Origin: Endozoicomonas sp. G2_2
GTDB taxonomy: Bacteria; Pseudomonadota; Gammaproteobacteria; Nevskiales; Salinisphaeraceae
NCBI RefSeq assembly: GCF_017744135.1
Contig: NZ_JAGHQU010000018.1
Span: 1 to 57,069, forward strand
DNA length: 57,069 nucleotides
Reading direction: 5' to 3'
Part shown: positions 24,795-34,151 of the stretch, piece after piece
Numbering within the stretch: the stretch's first letter is position 1
How the letters are laid out: every line of letters begins with the position of its first letter
Notes under the pieces: model-generated
Told to the model about the DNA's origin: nothing
The model's input: only the letters and a program-made list of their open reading frames with translations
Database searches by the model: none
Made by a program: the position numbers and the translations under genes

Positions 24795-26216
24795 TTAATC
24801 GTCGAATGCTCGCTTGAGCTCACTGACAAGACGAATTGCATCCTCCTCAGAGGCGATATTGGTGAAACCCAGCAGCAGGCCGGCCCGGTCGGTATCGTCG
24901 GCGAACCACGTCGAAAGAGCCTCAACTTTCAGACCGGCCCCTTTCGCTCGCTCAGCCAATTCGACGTCGCGCTCTTCGCCGACGCACCGAGCCAGAAGGT
25001 GCATACCGCCAGCCTGTAGCTCGACAGACAAGCGATCGCTCAGCGCTGTTTGCAGCGCCCGCTGCAGATAGCCTCGACGTTGCGCGTACAAAGCACGCAT
25101 CCGTTTGAGATGACGTGCAAAATGCCCATCCCGTATGAAGTCCGCCAACGCTGCCTGTGGAAGTTGTGGGCAACCGTGACCGTAACGGCTCAGCGTCTCG
25201 CCAAAGCGCACGACTTCCGATGGCGGCACGACGAGATAGGCTAGTCGTAATCCGGGAAATAGAACTTTGCTGAAAGTACCGGCGTAGAGCACCCGACCGG
25301 TCCGATCGAGACTTTTCAATGCGGGAATCGGCCGGCCTCGGTAGCGATACTCGCTGTCATAGTCGTCCTCGACAATCCAAGACTCATTGTCGTTAGCCCA
25401 CTCGAGCAGAGCCTGGCGACGTGGCAGCGTCAAAGACACACCAGTGGGGCTTTGATGCGTCGGCGTTACAACCGCCATCTGCGCACGCTCGGCCTTACTT
25501 CGGCCCAGGTCGACATTAATCCCGCCGTCATCGACATCGATCGGCGTTAAGACCACACCCGCAGCCTCAAGCATATACCGCGCCTGGAAGTAGCCCGGCT
25601 CCTCAAACCAGCTCTCATCACCTTGGCGCAGCAATGTGCGACAGATAAGACTCAGCGAGTCGCAGTAGCCGGCAGTAACGATGATCTGGTCAGCATCGCA
25701 GGCAATGCCGCGAGAAACGCCGAGATAGCCGGCCAGTGCTTGGCGCAAACCAAGATCACCACGCGGATCAGGGTAGCTAAGCAGGCCCGTATCGGACATC
25801 TTGAGACGACGAGTGATCAGGCGCCGCCATAGTCGAATGGGCACTGCGTCTAGTGCAGGCGAACCGAGCTGGAACGGCATCGGTTGTAACCGCCCTACTT
25901 CTTCCGGCTTTTGCGGCAAGTCCTCCGCCGTTTGAGCGACAGCGAGTGGTATTCGCTCAGGAACCAAGTGCGGCGACACAACAGTGCCTGCGGCACCGCG
26001 AGATAGAAGATAGCCCTCGGTGGCGAGTTCCTGATAAGCCAGCTCCACTGTGCCACGCGCCAAGTTGAGCTCGCTCGCCAGCGCGCGAATCGAAGGCACG
26101 CGGTCGCCAGGCCGGAACCGACCAGCGGCAATTGCCTCTCGAAAGCGGTGATAGAGCTGTCGATGGAGCGGCGTATCTAAACGCCGATCTGTGTCCAAGT
26201 GTTCGCGCAAGCTCAT
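24795..26216 (-). CDS. MocR/PdxR-type GntR regulator with aminotransferase domain
   Basis: 473 residues. The N-terminal GntR winged helix (about 12-75) contains GDRVPSIRALASELNLARGT. The fold-type-I aminotransferase-like domain shows VTAGYCDSLSLICRTLL, TPTHQSPTGVSL, IVEDDYDSEYRYRGRPIPAL and the PLP lysine in YAGTFSKVLFPGLRL. MocR proteins respond to PLP or amine ligands. It is divergent from the GNAT/azoreductase/AhpD-like operon and is its probable regulator. Confidence 0.92.
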   Translation of the reverse strand: MSLREHLDTDRRLDTPLHRQLYHRFREAIAAGRFRPGDRVPSIRALASELNLARGTVELAYQELATEGYLLSRGAAGTVVSPHLVPERIPLAVAQTAEDLPQKPEEVGRLQPMPFQLGSPALDAVPIRLWRRLITRRLKMSDTGLLSYPDPRGDLGLRQALAGYLGVSRGIACDADQIIVTAGYCDSLSLICRTLLRQGDESWFEEPGYFQARYMLEAAGVVLTPIDVDDGGINVDLGRSKAERAQMAVVTPTHQSPTGVSLTLPRRQALLEWANDNESWIVEDDYDSEYRYRGRPIPALKSLDRTGRVLYAGTFSKVLFPGLRLAYLVVPPSEVVRFGETLSRYGHGCPQLPQAALADFIRDGHFARHLKRMRALYAQRRGYLQRALQTALSDRLSVELQAGGMHLLARCVGEERDVELAERAKGAGLKVEALSTWFADDTDRAGLLLGFTNIASEEDAIRLVSELKRAFDD

Positions 26217-26303
26217 GTCCCAGTCGAATGAATCGAATTTGGCTCTGTTGCCTAGGTCATTTCGACATCAGTATGTGTCATTCGAGAGCCGGGGCCACAT
26301 CCT

Positions 26304-26750
26304 ATGATTTTTGAGATTGTGCCAGTATTGGACGAGAAAGACTGCCATCGCTGTTTCGAAGTGATGCGTGAACTGCGGCCGCATCTCACGGACGCTACAG
26401 CCTTCACAACGCAGGTTCGACGACAGATAAGCGATGGTTATCAGCTGTATGCCGCTTGGCGCGCGGAAGATGTTTGCGCTCTTCTGGGCTATCGAGTCTG
26501 CGAAAACCTGATGAATGGGCGATTCCTATTCGTCGATGATCTCGTCGTGCATAGCGAACACCGTGGTAGCGGAATAGGCACGCAGCTACTTGGCTTCGCT
26601 CGCAGCAGAGCAATCGAACAAAAATGCCGGCAGTTGGTATTGGATACCGGGTTGAGCATGTCCTTGGCACAACGCTTCTATTTCCGGCAAGGAATGCTCA
26701 CACGAAGCGTGGGGTTCTATGAAAACCTTACGGAAGGGTGCACGCCATGA
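26304..26750 (+). CDS. GNAT-family N-acetyltransferase
   Basis: 148 residues. The acetyl-CoA pyrophosphate loop is HRGSGIGTQLLGFA, preceded by the beta-4 strand FLFVDDLVVHSE. The C-terminal AQRFYFRQGMLTRSVGFYEN is typical. Its TGA overlaps the ATG of the azoreductase gene (ATGA, 26747-26750), so the genes form a coupled operon. The substrate is unknown. Confidence 0.9.
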   Translation: MIFEIVPVLDEKDCHRCFEVMRELRPHLTDATAFTTQVRRQISDGYQLYAAWRAEDVCALLGYRVCENLMNGRFLFVDDLVVHSEHRGSGIGTQLLGFARSRAIEQKCRQLVLDTGLSMSLAQRFYFRQGMLTRSVGFYENLTEGCTP

Positions 26751-27385
26751 CTTGCGCGCTATTCATACATTCGAGCCCCTACGCACGGCACGCCCACGCC
26801 TACCAGCTCGGGCTCGACATACTGGACTACACCCAGCGCGGCGCCCTTCCCGCAACGGTGATCGAGCGCGATCTGACGAGCGATCCACTGCCCCCGCTCG
26901 ATGACAATTACGCCACCGCACTGACAAGCGGGGCGGCCCATACCGACGATCGGTTCGCCTTATCAGAGAAGCTGATCAGTGAACTAGAGTCAAGCGACAC
27001 GCTGCTGCTCGCTATGCCAATGCACAATTTTAGCGTACCGGCGGCGTTCAAACTGTGGATCGACTACGTGGTTCGTATTCACCGCTCATTCACGAGCACC
27101 AAAACCGGAAAAGTCGGACTGCTGACCGATCGTCCGACCACCATTCTGGTCAGCTCCGGCGGATTCCATTGCAGTGAGCATGCCGTGCAGCCGGACTTTC
27201 TATCTCCATACGTGAAGCATGTGCTCGCGACGATCGGCATATACGACGTTGTCTTTCATTATCTAGAAGGCCTGACATCCGGCGAGTCCGCGGTCGCGTC
27301 GGCATTGCGAGCAACCCGGCGCCAACTGCAGAACGCCGGATTACTGGATCGGCACAACGACTACGCTCGACGAGCCAATCGCTGA
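26747..27385 (+). CDS. FMN-dependent NADH-azoreductase/flavodoxin-fold reductase
   Basis: About 212 residues from MTCALFIHSSPYARHAHAYQ. The AzoR-like flavodoxin fold shows TLLLAMPMHNFSVPAAFKLW (FMN and substrate loop), IDYVVRIHRSFTST and LVSSGGFH. Such enzymes reduce quinones and azo or nitro compounds with NAD(P)H. The start is set by the overlap with the GNAT stop. It lies in an operon under the divergent MocR regulator. Confidence 0.88.
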   Translation: MTCALFIHSSPYARHAHAYQLGLDILDYTQRGALPATVIERDLTSDPLPPLDDNYATALTSGAAHTDDRFALSEKLISELESSDTLLLAMPMHNFSVPAAFKLWIDYVVRIHRSFTSTKTGKVGLLTDRPTTILVSSGGFHCSEHAVQPDFLSPYVKHVLATIGIYDVVFHYLEGLTSGESAVASALRATRRQLQNAGLLDRHNDYARRANR

Positions 27386-27439
27386 CGATTGGTTTTCGAA
27401 GGCACTGAATTCACCAGCGAAATCGGTCAAGGAGATCTC

Positions 27440-27871
27440 ATGTCCACCCTACGTCTGCCATACAACAAGCTTTCACCAGGCGCATACCAAGGGTTTCTAG
27501 AAAGCAAGAAAGCATTGGAAAAAAGTCCGCTTGGTTCCAGCATGATTGAATTGGTCAACCTGCGAGTCTCGCAGATCAATGGCTGCGCGTACTGCACGCA
27601 AATGCACTCGGAACTGCTGCGAGAACGCGGCATCGAAAACCAGAAAATCGATAGTGTCGCGGGCTGGCGCGTCAGTAATCACTTTACTGATCGCGAAAAA
27701 GCCGCACTCGAATGGGCTGAATGCTTAACCCATGTAGCGGAAACTGCAGCACCGGAAGAAATTTACGCCCCGCTTAAAAAGCATTTCAGCGATGTCGAGA
27801 TATCCGATCTCACGTTTGGAACAGCGCTTATGAATGCGTTCAATCGTCTCGCAATAGGAATGAGGCTCTAG
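27440..27871 (+). CDS. carboxymuconolactone decarboxylase/AhpD-like protein
   Basis: 143 residues from MSTLRLPYNKLSPGAYQGFL; AAGGAGA lies 6-12 bp upstream. The AhpD signature GCAYCTQMHSELLRERG carries the redox CxxC and the His of the CMD fold. Such proteins are peroxidase or thiol-reductase accessories. It is third in the GNAT/azoreductase operon, consistent with a stress or electrophile-detoxification role. Confidence 0.9.
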   Translation: MSTLRLPYNKLSPGAYQGFLESKKALEKSPLGSSMIELVNLRVSQINGCAYCTQMHSELLRERGIENQKIDSVAGWRVSNHFTDREKAALEWAECLTHVAETAAPEEIYAPLKKHFSDVEISDLTFGTALMNAFNRLAIGMRL

Positions 27872-27888
27872 TGTTATGAGGCGACTAG

Positions 27889-28029
27889 GGAGCTGCTGAA
27901 AAAGTCGTGAAGTTTTCTAAGTGCATGGTTAGGCGGAGATTTCGAAAACGTAAACTCAGCAACTTACGAATCTCGACGACGCTACTTCCTACCGCTAACA
28001 GCTTATTGCGAGAGTTTTTCAGCACCGCC
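27889..28029. mobile_element. 141-bp MITE with IS5-like ends
   Basis: The ends GGAGCTGCTGAAAAAG and CTTTTTCAGCACCGCC (imperfect at two or three positions) form inverted repeats. Both sides carry CTAG (27885-27888 and 28030-28033), the 4-bp target duplication pattern (YTAR) of the IS5 group. No transposase ORF fits inside, so it is a non-autonomous miniature element mobilised in trans. It sits 18 bp after the AhpD-like stop and may act as its terminator. Confidence 0.7.
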
Positions 28030-28033
28030 CTAG

Positions 28034-28360
28034 AGTTGCTTGACCACTGAATGCTTCTGACCAATTGCGATCCTAAACAGAAATTTACGCTTCGGTCTGC
28101 TCCAGCCATTTCGAGTGCATCTTCCACCTACTGACCTTCTTTCGAAAATCAGATGATAGCCGGCTTGACAGCGGCCCGTGCACGCGGACGCATTGAGGCC
28201 GTCTTACGGCGCTATCCAAAATCGATAAGGCGGTAGCCGCCGCTTCAATAAAAGGACCAATTATCACGATGACCCAGACAGCCGGACGTCTCGACTCTGC
28301 CATCTTGACATTACACCGCCATCTTCCTGGCGTTCGAAAGCTGTTTAACGCCTTAGTAGC
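28034..28360. other. 330-bp segment between MITE and IS66 copy 2
   Basis: No gene or structure that I can support. The right edge is the 8-bp target TTAGTAGC (28353-28360) of the IS66 insertion. Before the insertion this DNA continued directly into the end of the E2-E1-JAB gene. Confidence 0.4.
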
Positions 28361-28368
28361 GTAACCGG

Positions 28369-29928
28369 TCATTCCCCGACGTTATTGCCAACGCGATCGA
28401 TATCAGATTGCATGGGATTGTCGGCGAAGTGGTCTTTCCATAGCCGCGGGGTCAGTTCGGCCACCCGACTGGCCGGATGCACGCCCACGCGCTGGAGCAC
28501 GTCGACCAGATAAGTGTAGGGATCGACGCCGTGCAGCCGGCAGGTGCTGATCAGGCTCTGGATGATGCCGACGTGTTCGGCGCCGACCTCGGACCAGCAG
28601 AACAGCCAGTTGCGCCGCCCCATCGGGATCGGACGCAGTCCGCGCTCCAGATGATTCGTGTCGATCGGCACATCCGGATCGGTCAAAAAGACCCCGAGCG
28701 CGCCCCGGCGCTCGAGCGCATAGGCGACGGCCTTGGCCAGCGGATGTTTCGGCTCCAGATCCAGACGCTGGCACTGCACATCGCACCAGCGCCAGAAGGC
28801 GCGCACCGCGGGTTCGCTGTGCTGCGAGCGCGCCGTTTGCTTAGCCAGGCCTTCGAGGCGTTTGTCTCGGATCTCGGCTTCGACCCGATAGATCTCGCCG
28901 ATCAGCGCCAGCGCCTGCTGGGCCTGCGGATCACTGTCCAGCGCGCGTTCGAAGTATCGTCGGGTATGCGCCCAGCACTGGGCGTGGGTCACGCCCGGGC
29001 GGTTGTCGGCATAGCGCGCATACGCGCCGTAGCCGTCGGTGATCAGCGTGCCGGTAAAATGATCGGCCAGCGTGGCTTCGATATGACTTCGTGCGCGCGT
29101 CGCGGCAAACGTGAAGCTGATCTCGTCAGCGTCGCCATACAGCGGCCAGAAGTAGGCGGCCTTGAGTTGGCCGGCGCCGGCGCGCCCGGCCTTGATGGGT
29201 GTTTCGTCCATGGCCAGAACCCGGCTTTCGAGCACGTGCTCCAGCTGCGCGGCATGGATCGGCGACAGCAAGGCCGCGGTGCGACCGACCAGCTGGGTGA
29301 GCGTCGCGCGCGCCAGCTGGATGCCGCCGGCGGCCAGACGCTGATGCTGGCGATACAGCGGGATATGGAACGCGAACTTATCGACCAGCATCCCGGCCAG
29401 GAAGCTGGCGTCGGCCAGACTGCCGGTGAAGATCGCGCCGGGTACGGGCGTGGTCTGCGGCGTGGCGCTATTCCGCGGCTTGATCACCGGGGCCCGGTAT
29501 TCCAGTACTTCGTAACTGGCACGCCGCTGGGCCAGGCGGAAGGTGCTGTGGGTGGCGATGACTTCGCCGTCTTCGAGGCCTTCGGGGGGTGCAACGTCGA
29601 TCACGCGCACGGGCACGGAATCGTCAAAGCGTAGGCCGGTGTCGTTAACCGCGCCATTGCGTGTTTTCTTGCGGCGTGTGATCTCGACGGCTTCGGTTGC
29701 CGGCGGCGCCGGCGTATCCTCGATCAGGCCCGTAAACAGGCTGGCCTGGACCGCCGGATCGATTTCGACGCGCTTTTCCGACTTGGCGCCGAACAGCTGA
29801 CGCTTGAACCAGTCAAGCTGGTGCTGGGTGGCTTCAAGCTGTGATTCGACCGCGGTCAGACGTTCACGCAGCGCGGCCATATCCGCGAGCGCATCGTCGT
29901 ATTGCTGTGCCGGAACGGTCGCGGTCAA
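28369..29928 (-). CDS. tnpC: IS66 transposase TnpC (copy 2)
   Basis: Identical in translation to the copy at 16169: 519 residues, DDE core with VLAMDETPIKAG and TLITDGYGAYARY. Intact. The long frame on the opposite strand (28477-29634) is a shadow caused by GC-rich codon bias. Confidence 0.95.
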   Translation of the reverse strand: MTATVPAQQYDDALADMAALRERLTAVESQLEATQHQLDWFKRQLFGAKSEKRVEIDPAVQASLFTGLIEDTPAPPATEAVEITRRKKTRNGAVNDTGLRFDDSVPVRVIDVAPPEGLEDGEVIATHSTFRLAQRRASYEVLEYRAPVIKPRNSATPQTTPVPGAIFTGSLADASFLAGMLVDKFAFHIPLYRQHQRLAAGGIQLARATLTQLVGRTAALLSPIHAAQLEHVLESRVLAMDETPIKAGRAGAGQLKAAYFWPLYGDADEISFTFAATRARSHIEATLADHFTGTLITDGYGAYARYADNRPGVTHAQCWAHTRRYFERALDSDPQAQQALALIGEIYRVEAEIRDKRLEGLAKQTARSQHSEPAVRAFWRWCDVQCQRLDLEPKHPLAKAVAYALERRGALGVFLTDPDVPIDTNHLERGLRPIPMGRRNWLFCWSEVGAEHVGIIQSLISTCRLHGVDPYTYLVDVLQRVGVHPASRVAELTPRLWKDHFADNPMQSDIDRVGNNVGE

Positions 29929-29960
29929 ACGCCTGATTCCTCATCGGTTTCAAGTCATTA

Positions 29961-30323
29961 TTATACCCGATTCAGTGCCCTTGAAACGCCCGGATGCCAA
30001 CGTTTGCGGTGTTTTTTGATCACCAGATCCAGGCCTTCGATCAGCCCCTCAAAGGCGGTGTGCGATAGCGCTACGGCCGGCGATGACGCCGTGCGGTTGA
30101 TGCCGAAGCGGCCGGCTTCCAGACGCTTACTCCAGACACAATAACCGCCCGCCTCGAAGTACAGGCATTTGAGCTGCGTACGCCGACGATTGACGAAGAC
30201 AAAGCCCTGGCCGCTCAGCGGATCGCTGCCGAGTTCCCGACGCACCATCGCCGCCAGCCCGTCATACGAGCGACGCATGTCGGTCGGCTGGGTACACAGC
30301 CACAGCGTGGCCGGCGTTCTCAT
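29961..30323 (-). CDS. tnpB: IS66 accessory protein TnpB (copy 2)
   Basis: Identical to the copy at 17761; ATGA overlap with tnpA (30320-30323). 120 residues with the TDMRRSYDGLAAMV motif of IS66 Orf2. Confidence 0.93.
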   Translation of the reverse strand: MRTPATLWLCTQPTDMRRSYDGLAAMVRRELGSDPLSGQGFVFVNRRRTQLKCLYFEAGGYCVWSKRLEAGRFGINRTASSPAVALSHTAFEGLIEGLDLVIKKHRKRWHPGVSRALNRV

Positions 30324-30604
30324 GGACGACGCAGGCGCAGGCATACGCCGTCGCCCAGATCCAGTTCGATCGTCCAGCCGCTGTCGGTATTCCCCGGCTC
30401 ATCGGCCAGCGGGGCAAACAGGGCGGACGGTGTCGATACAGGCGCCTGACTCGTCCGCAGACGCCGCTTCCAGTGTTGAAATGAGCTTTTGGACAGACCG
30501 CGCTCGGCGCAGAAGGCGACCTGGCTCTGGCCGCTCGCGGCTTGGGCATCAATCAGCTGCTGCCATTGTTCGGGCGTGTGTTTCTGGCGCGGCGAATGCG
30601 ACAT
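30320..30604 (-). CDS. tnpA: IS66 accessory protein TnpA (copy 2)
   Basis: Identical to the copy at 18120; about 94 residues with the HTH AFCAERGLSKSSFQHW. Confidence 0.9.
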   Translation of the reverse strand: MSHSPRQKHTPEQWQQLIDAQAASGQSQVAFCAERGLSKSSFQHWKRRLRTSQAPVSTPSALFAPLADEPGNTDSGWTIELDLGDGVCLRLRRP

Positions 30605-30700
30605 GGCGATGACTCTCGGGGTGATGGCGGTGAGAGTCACCATAGCTAGCGCGTACTCAGGCGAGAATAACGTCTTCGTTTAACCGCTTACTTAGTAGCG

Positions 30701-33007
30701 TTAGCCTTCTTTCACGATGGCTGTATAGCCGTCGGGCAGACATATTAGCCCGAGTGCTGGCGACTGGATACGATCGCACAGGGTCTCGACGGTTTCATGA
30801 TCGATGGCAGAAGCGCCGCTGTTGCTTAGATGGCTATGCCAAGTCCCCACGCAATAGAGAGTATAACCACTCGACTCGGCATACTCTTCCAAAGCGCTTA
30901 CTAAGCCGCTCCGGCCTAAAATGAATCGCTCTCGCCGCCGTTGGGAGTCTTCGGGCGCATCCAGCACGTCGATGACGGTGATCGTACGGCGCAGACTGGA
31001 CAGTGCGCCAATCAATACGCCGCCAGTTTCCACGCTCGCATGACTTCCAACGTCTTCCTGTATCTTCTCGTGTGCCCGTGGAGATATTCGGATCTGCCAC
31101 TGGTCGTTATTTTCCGGCACGATGACCTTGAAAGGCTTAATCGATTCGCTGGCCCACGCCAAGCTCATGCCATCCTGGCTGGCTTGGCCTAAGTAAAGTT
31201 TACCCTGCTCTGGCAACCGATCAGTTCGCCACTCAATAAGTTTCTGCGACATGGCCGCCGCGAAGAGCGAGATACGGGCGTCGGACATGACGATTGTCGT
31301 CGTGCCGCACCCCTGCCCTACCGCTTGACGACTCATCTGTGATTCATGCTGAAGGAGAAGCTGCCGTAAGCCGTCGTCCGCGCGCGCGAGGGCGTACGCC
31401 TCAAGAGTTAAATCGGCGGTGTTCGGATTACGCTCCATCCCTTCCAACGTCAGAAGCCCAAGATGCCCCTGCCCGTAAAGTGCGCTCTCGATTATCCGGG
31501 CACGCAATTGTTCCTCGGGAATCGCTGCCAACGCTTCACGAACCGCCAGCGATGCGGTTGAATTCAGAATTACAGAGGTATTTCGCGGCACGGAGCGACG
31601 TAACGCCTGTCGGTCATATCGCCAGCCGACAGCGTCTTGCCGTATTGCCGTAGCTGGCTGATCGAGGCCAGCTAGAACCGCGCACATGATATCGGCCTTC
31701 GGTGACAGCCAAGTAAGGCCGTAATCGTCGACTGGAAGTGTCAACGCGTGGCGAGCACTGTTGTGAGGCGACAGGCATTTTTTGTCGATAACCACCTGGG
31801 GCGCAAGGCCAGCACGGCCAAGATGCGTAGCGATCTTAGAGCCGACGCTGCCAGCACCAACTTGGACCAACGGATATATGTCCGCTGGCAGCGCAACGCC
31901 CGATAATTCGGCAAGCAGGTTTTTAGAGATCGCATCGTGTAATGCCACTGGGTAAACAGGAACCTCGATTGAGGGCTCTGATGTGAACTCCTTATCGACC
32001 TGGAGAAAGTACGGGATAAGTTCGATGTCGGAATTCGACCCAAGCACCGTGATAGGGCGTCTGGCCACGAGAATGATGAATAACGGCACCTTGCCCAAGT
32101 CTTGAGCTCGCTTTGAAAGCCGTCGTGACACCAATGAGAGAGCCTCCATTAGCTCTGTGCGGCAGCCATAGTCCGCAGCTCGCCCTGCTAAAGTCTGAAG
32201 ATCGGCAACAGTTTCGGGCTCGTAGCGATCACAAATAATCGGCGCGCCAGTTGATGCTTTCGCCGCAAAAACGAGGACGGTGAGGGTCCGTCCGTGGGTG
32301 ATAGCAGATTGAGCTTGTACAGGCGATTCGACGATCCAGTCCGCCGTCCGCTGATCCAACGGCAAGGCGTTGTCAGTCACGCGGGCCATTAGCAGGAAGC
32401 CTTTATGAGGACGATTGCCTTTCTCCGGCACACACCGCATATAGCCAGTTTCTAAAAAGCTATAACCACCACGGGACTTTATGCGGTTCCGCAAGGCCGC
32501 CCTGTCCAAAACCACTATGTCTTCCAGACGATCACGTCGAACCGGCTCCCAACCGTGGTTAGGATCAATAAGCGTGTCTTTGGCCGCTCGGTGCAGCCAA
32601 TCGACGACCTGATTCAGCAGGCCGTCGATACCTCGGTGGGCAATGAGCTCGCGAGGATCGCCCTCAAAATAACAGGGCTCGGGAGCCTCTTGCTCGGCTC
32701 CAGGTTGGATGTGCGCTAAATTGCGATTAAATTCAGGTCGTAGCGTGACCAGCGGCGCATATTGAGGATACGTCGCTGAAAACATCAGGCGGATAGGCTC
32801 TTCCAGCTTCACGCCGCTTGGACTTTGGCCCTGGGCTCGCCATTGCGTTGGTAAGTTGACTTGTATTAAACAATCAACCTGCGGGAATTCTTTAGTCGAA
32901 TCAGCGTGCACGTTCGCACGAATAACATGAGGGTGTTGCCGTATCCTCGCTAACGCGGCTTGAATAAGGGTCGGGAGCTCCTCTTCAATAACCTGAGCTT
33001 CAGCCAT
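30701..33007 (-). CDS. E2-E1-JAB triple-domain ubiquitin-like conjugation/deconjugation protein
   Basis: 768 residues from ATG 33007, which overlaps the end of the MBL gene (stop 33000-33002). N-terminal E2/UBC-like domain (about 10-150): LMFSATYPQYAPLVTLRPEF, LAHIQPG, then a likely catalytic Cys112 in PEPCYFEGD and the closing helix LLNQVVDWLHRAAKDTL. The middle E1/ThiF-like domain (about 375-600) has the nucleotide loop VQVGAGSVGSKIATHLGRAG, VVIDKKCLSPHNSARH (Asp408, Asn416, Arg419) and a possible thioester Cys567 in GQGCGTTTIV. C-terminal JAB/JAMM peptidase (about 640-768): ETGGVLIG (Glu660) and GTWHSHLSNSGASAIDHET, i.e. HxH-x6-S-x2-D. The family pattern is that E1 and E2 attach a Ubl or target and JAB trims or removes it. 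An anti-phage role is inferred from comparison with CBASS Cap2/Cap3 and Bil systems. Confidence 0.88.
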   Translation of the reverse strand: MAEAQVIEEELPTLIQAALARIRQHPHVIRANVHADSTKEFPQVDCLIQVNLPTQWRAQGQSPSGVKLEEPIRLMFSATYPQYAPLVTLRPEFNRNLAHIQPGAEQEAPEPCYFEGDPRELIAHRGIDGLLNQVVDWLHRAAKDTLIDPNHGWEPVRRDRLEDIVVLDRAALRNRIKSRGGYSFLETGYMRCVPEKGNRPHKGFLLMARVTDNALPLDQRTADWIVESPVQAQSAITHGRTLTVLVFAAKASTGAPIICDRYEPETVADLQTLAGRAADYGCRTELMEALSLVSRRLSKRAQDLGKVPLFIILVARRPITVLGSNSDIELIPYFLQVDKEFTSEPSIEVPVYPVALHDAISKNLLAELSGVALPADIYPLVQVGAGSVGSKIATHLGRAGLAPQVVIDKKCLSPHNSARHALTLPVDDYGLTWLSPKADIMCAVLAGLDQPATAIRQDAVGWRYDRQALRRSVPRNTSVILNSTASLAVREALAAIPEEQLRARIIESALYGQGHLGLLTLEGMERNPNTADLTLEAYALARADDGLRQLLLQHESQMSRQAVGQGCGTTTIVMSDARISLFAAAMSQKLIEWRTDRLPEQGKLYLGQASQDGMSLAWASESIKPFKVIVPENNDQWQIRISPRAHEKIQEDVGSHASVETGGVLIGALSSLRRTITVIDVLDAPEDSQRRRERFILGRSGLVSALEEYAESSGYTLYCVGTWHSHLSNSGASAIDHETVETLCDRIQSPALGLICLPDGYTAIVKEG

Positions 33008-34151
33008 GCGGCAACGGATCTCCTCGTCCGGCATCGCTGGCAATAATCGCCGGTGCCGCGGCTTTTACCGTTGATAAGCAAAGTCCATCGCGATCGACCT
33101 CGAACTCTATAGGCGCAGGCTTGCTCGGCTTCGGCGTTTCACCGGTGCATTTAAACACGCCGGAAACCGGATCAAGAATGTCTTTGTACTCCCGCTTAGC
33201 GCGAGTACAAGGCGGGTCATTATCGTCATCAGTCACTGGTTTGCTGCTGGCGATAATGTGAGCCCCGGACAAAGCCTGACCTAATGCCTCACGTGCATCA
33301 CGGCTTACCTTCGCCCGTTCGCCCCAGTCTCTCCAGCTATCGCGTGATAGCGAGCGCCAAGAGCAGTGGTGCGGTGCTTGCAGAAGATCATACTCGAGCC
33401 ACTCGGTATGATTCGCATGTCGCTTCCACATGCGCTCCCAAATACCAACCCGGGCATCGCCACCAGTTAAGAACCGGCATTCGCCTCCGCTCGCTCGCAG
33501 GTGAAAGCGGAGGACGACGCTGGAATCGTTCTTCGTTAGCGCCGCTTCCTCCTCCTGCAGATCAGGTCCCGGCAACGGTCCGAGCAGACGTGCGGATAGC
33601 CCGGCGTCTCGCTGCCCGTTCACCTGCGAGATCACTTGATCAATCTCGACAAGAATATCCGTAAGATCATTGGTCTTGCCGTGCTCATCATGCCCGAGAA
33701 TCAGAATGCGATCGCCATCACCCACGGTGGCGCCGGCTTCTCGATAGCGTTCGACTCGTCGCTTCGCTTCACGATTAAACGCTCTTGCGTCATCGCATAG
33801 CAGATTAGAAGACGAAGCGCGACGGAAAATGAGCGGCGAGGACCAGACTTCGCGAATCAGTATCTTTCCCTGTCGATACTCCTCAGGCGCGCCCAAATGA
33901 AAGTGCTTCTGCAGTCCTCGACAGTGGTCTTGATCAGGATGACTGAGCAAAAAAGCATCGACATAGGGGTGGTCTTGACCATCACGCTTCAAGCGTTCTC
34001 GTAAGTCGCCAGCGACATCACAGGTCTCATCGTCAGGATCATCAGCAGCTTCGCGAATATTGATGTCGATCAAGATGGTCCGCCCGCTGTCCAGCGTAAT
34101 CAGCGTCATATCGCCATCGCCGACGGGGAAGAAAGTGATTTTCGCAGCCAT
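33000..34151 (-). CDS. MBL-fold (ComEC-type) hydrolase coupled to the E2-E1-JAB gene
   Basis: 383 residues from MAAKITFFPVGDGDMTLITL, with GAGAGG upstream; an earlier Met at 34202 is less likely. Metallo-beta-lactamase motifs: LLSHPDQDHCRGLQKHFHL (HxDxDH, the ComEC-type variant, about residues 71-76), FLTGGDARVG and LQAPHHCSW. Domains of this branch are often nucleases or phosphodiesterases. It is the first gene of the operon, divergent from the WYL regulator, and overlaps the fusion gene by 8 bp. It is a candidate effector or processing enzyme. The extreme C-terminus does not end in Gly-Gly, so it is not an obvious Ubl. Confidence 0.82.
   Translation of the reverse strand: MAAKITFFPVGDGDMTLITLDSGRTILIDINIREAADDPDDETCDVAGDLRERLKRDGQDHPYVDAFLLSHPDQDHCRGLQKHFHLGAPEEYRQGKILIREVWSSPLIFRRASSSNLLCDDARAFNREAKRRVERYREAGATVGDGDRILILGHDEHGKTNDLTDILVEIDQVISQVNGQRDAGLSARLLGPLPGPDLQEEEAALTKNDSSVVLRFHLRASGGECRFLTGGDARVGIWERMWKRHANHTEWLEYDLLQAPHHCSWRSLSRDSWRDWGERAKVSRDAREALGQALSGAHIIASSKPVTDDDNDPPCTRAKREYKDILDPVSGVFKCTGETPKPSKPAPIEFEVDRDGLCLSTVKAAAPAIIASDAGRGDPLPHG

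Larger units (their letters stand above)
28361..30691 (-). mobile_element. IS66-family element, copy 2
   Basis: 2331 bp with the same ends and protein products as copy 1. It is flanked by the 8-bp repeat TTAGTAGC (28353-28360 and 30692-30699), different from copy 1's, so the two copies inserted independently. It landed one base beyond the stop codon of the E2-E1-JAB fusion gene (stop 30701-30703), leaving that gene whole but moving anything downstream by 2.3 kb. Apparent identity points to recent movement. Confidence 0.95.

Noticed and set aside
16153-30699. IS66-flanked composite transposon
   Set aside because: The outer flanks do not share a target duplication. Each IS66 copy has its own 8-bp repeat, so the segment did not move as one unit.
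30701-34151. Canonical CBASS or Bil operon
   Set aside because: No CD-NTase, no recognisable Ubl with a terminal Gly-Gly and no separate E1 or E2 genes; the MBL partner does not belong to those operons.
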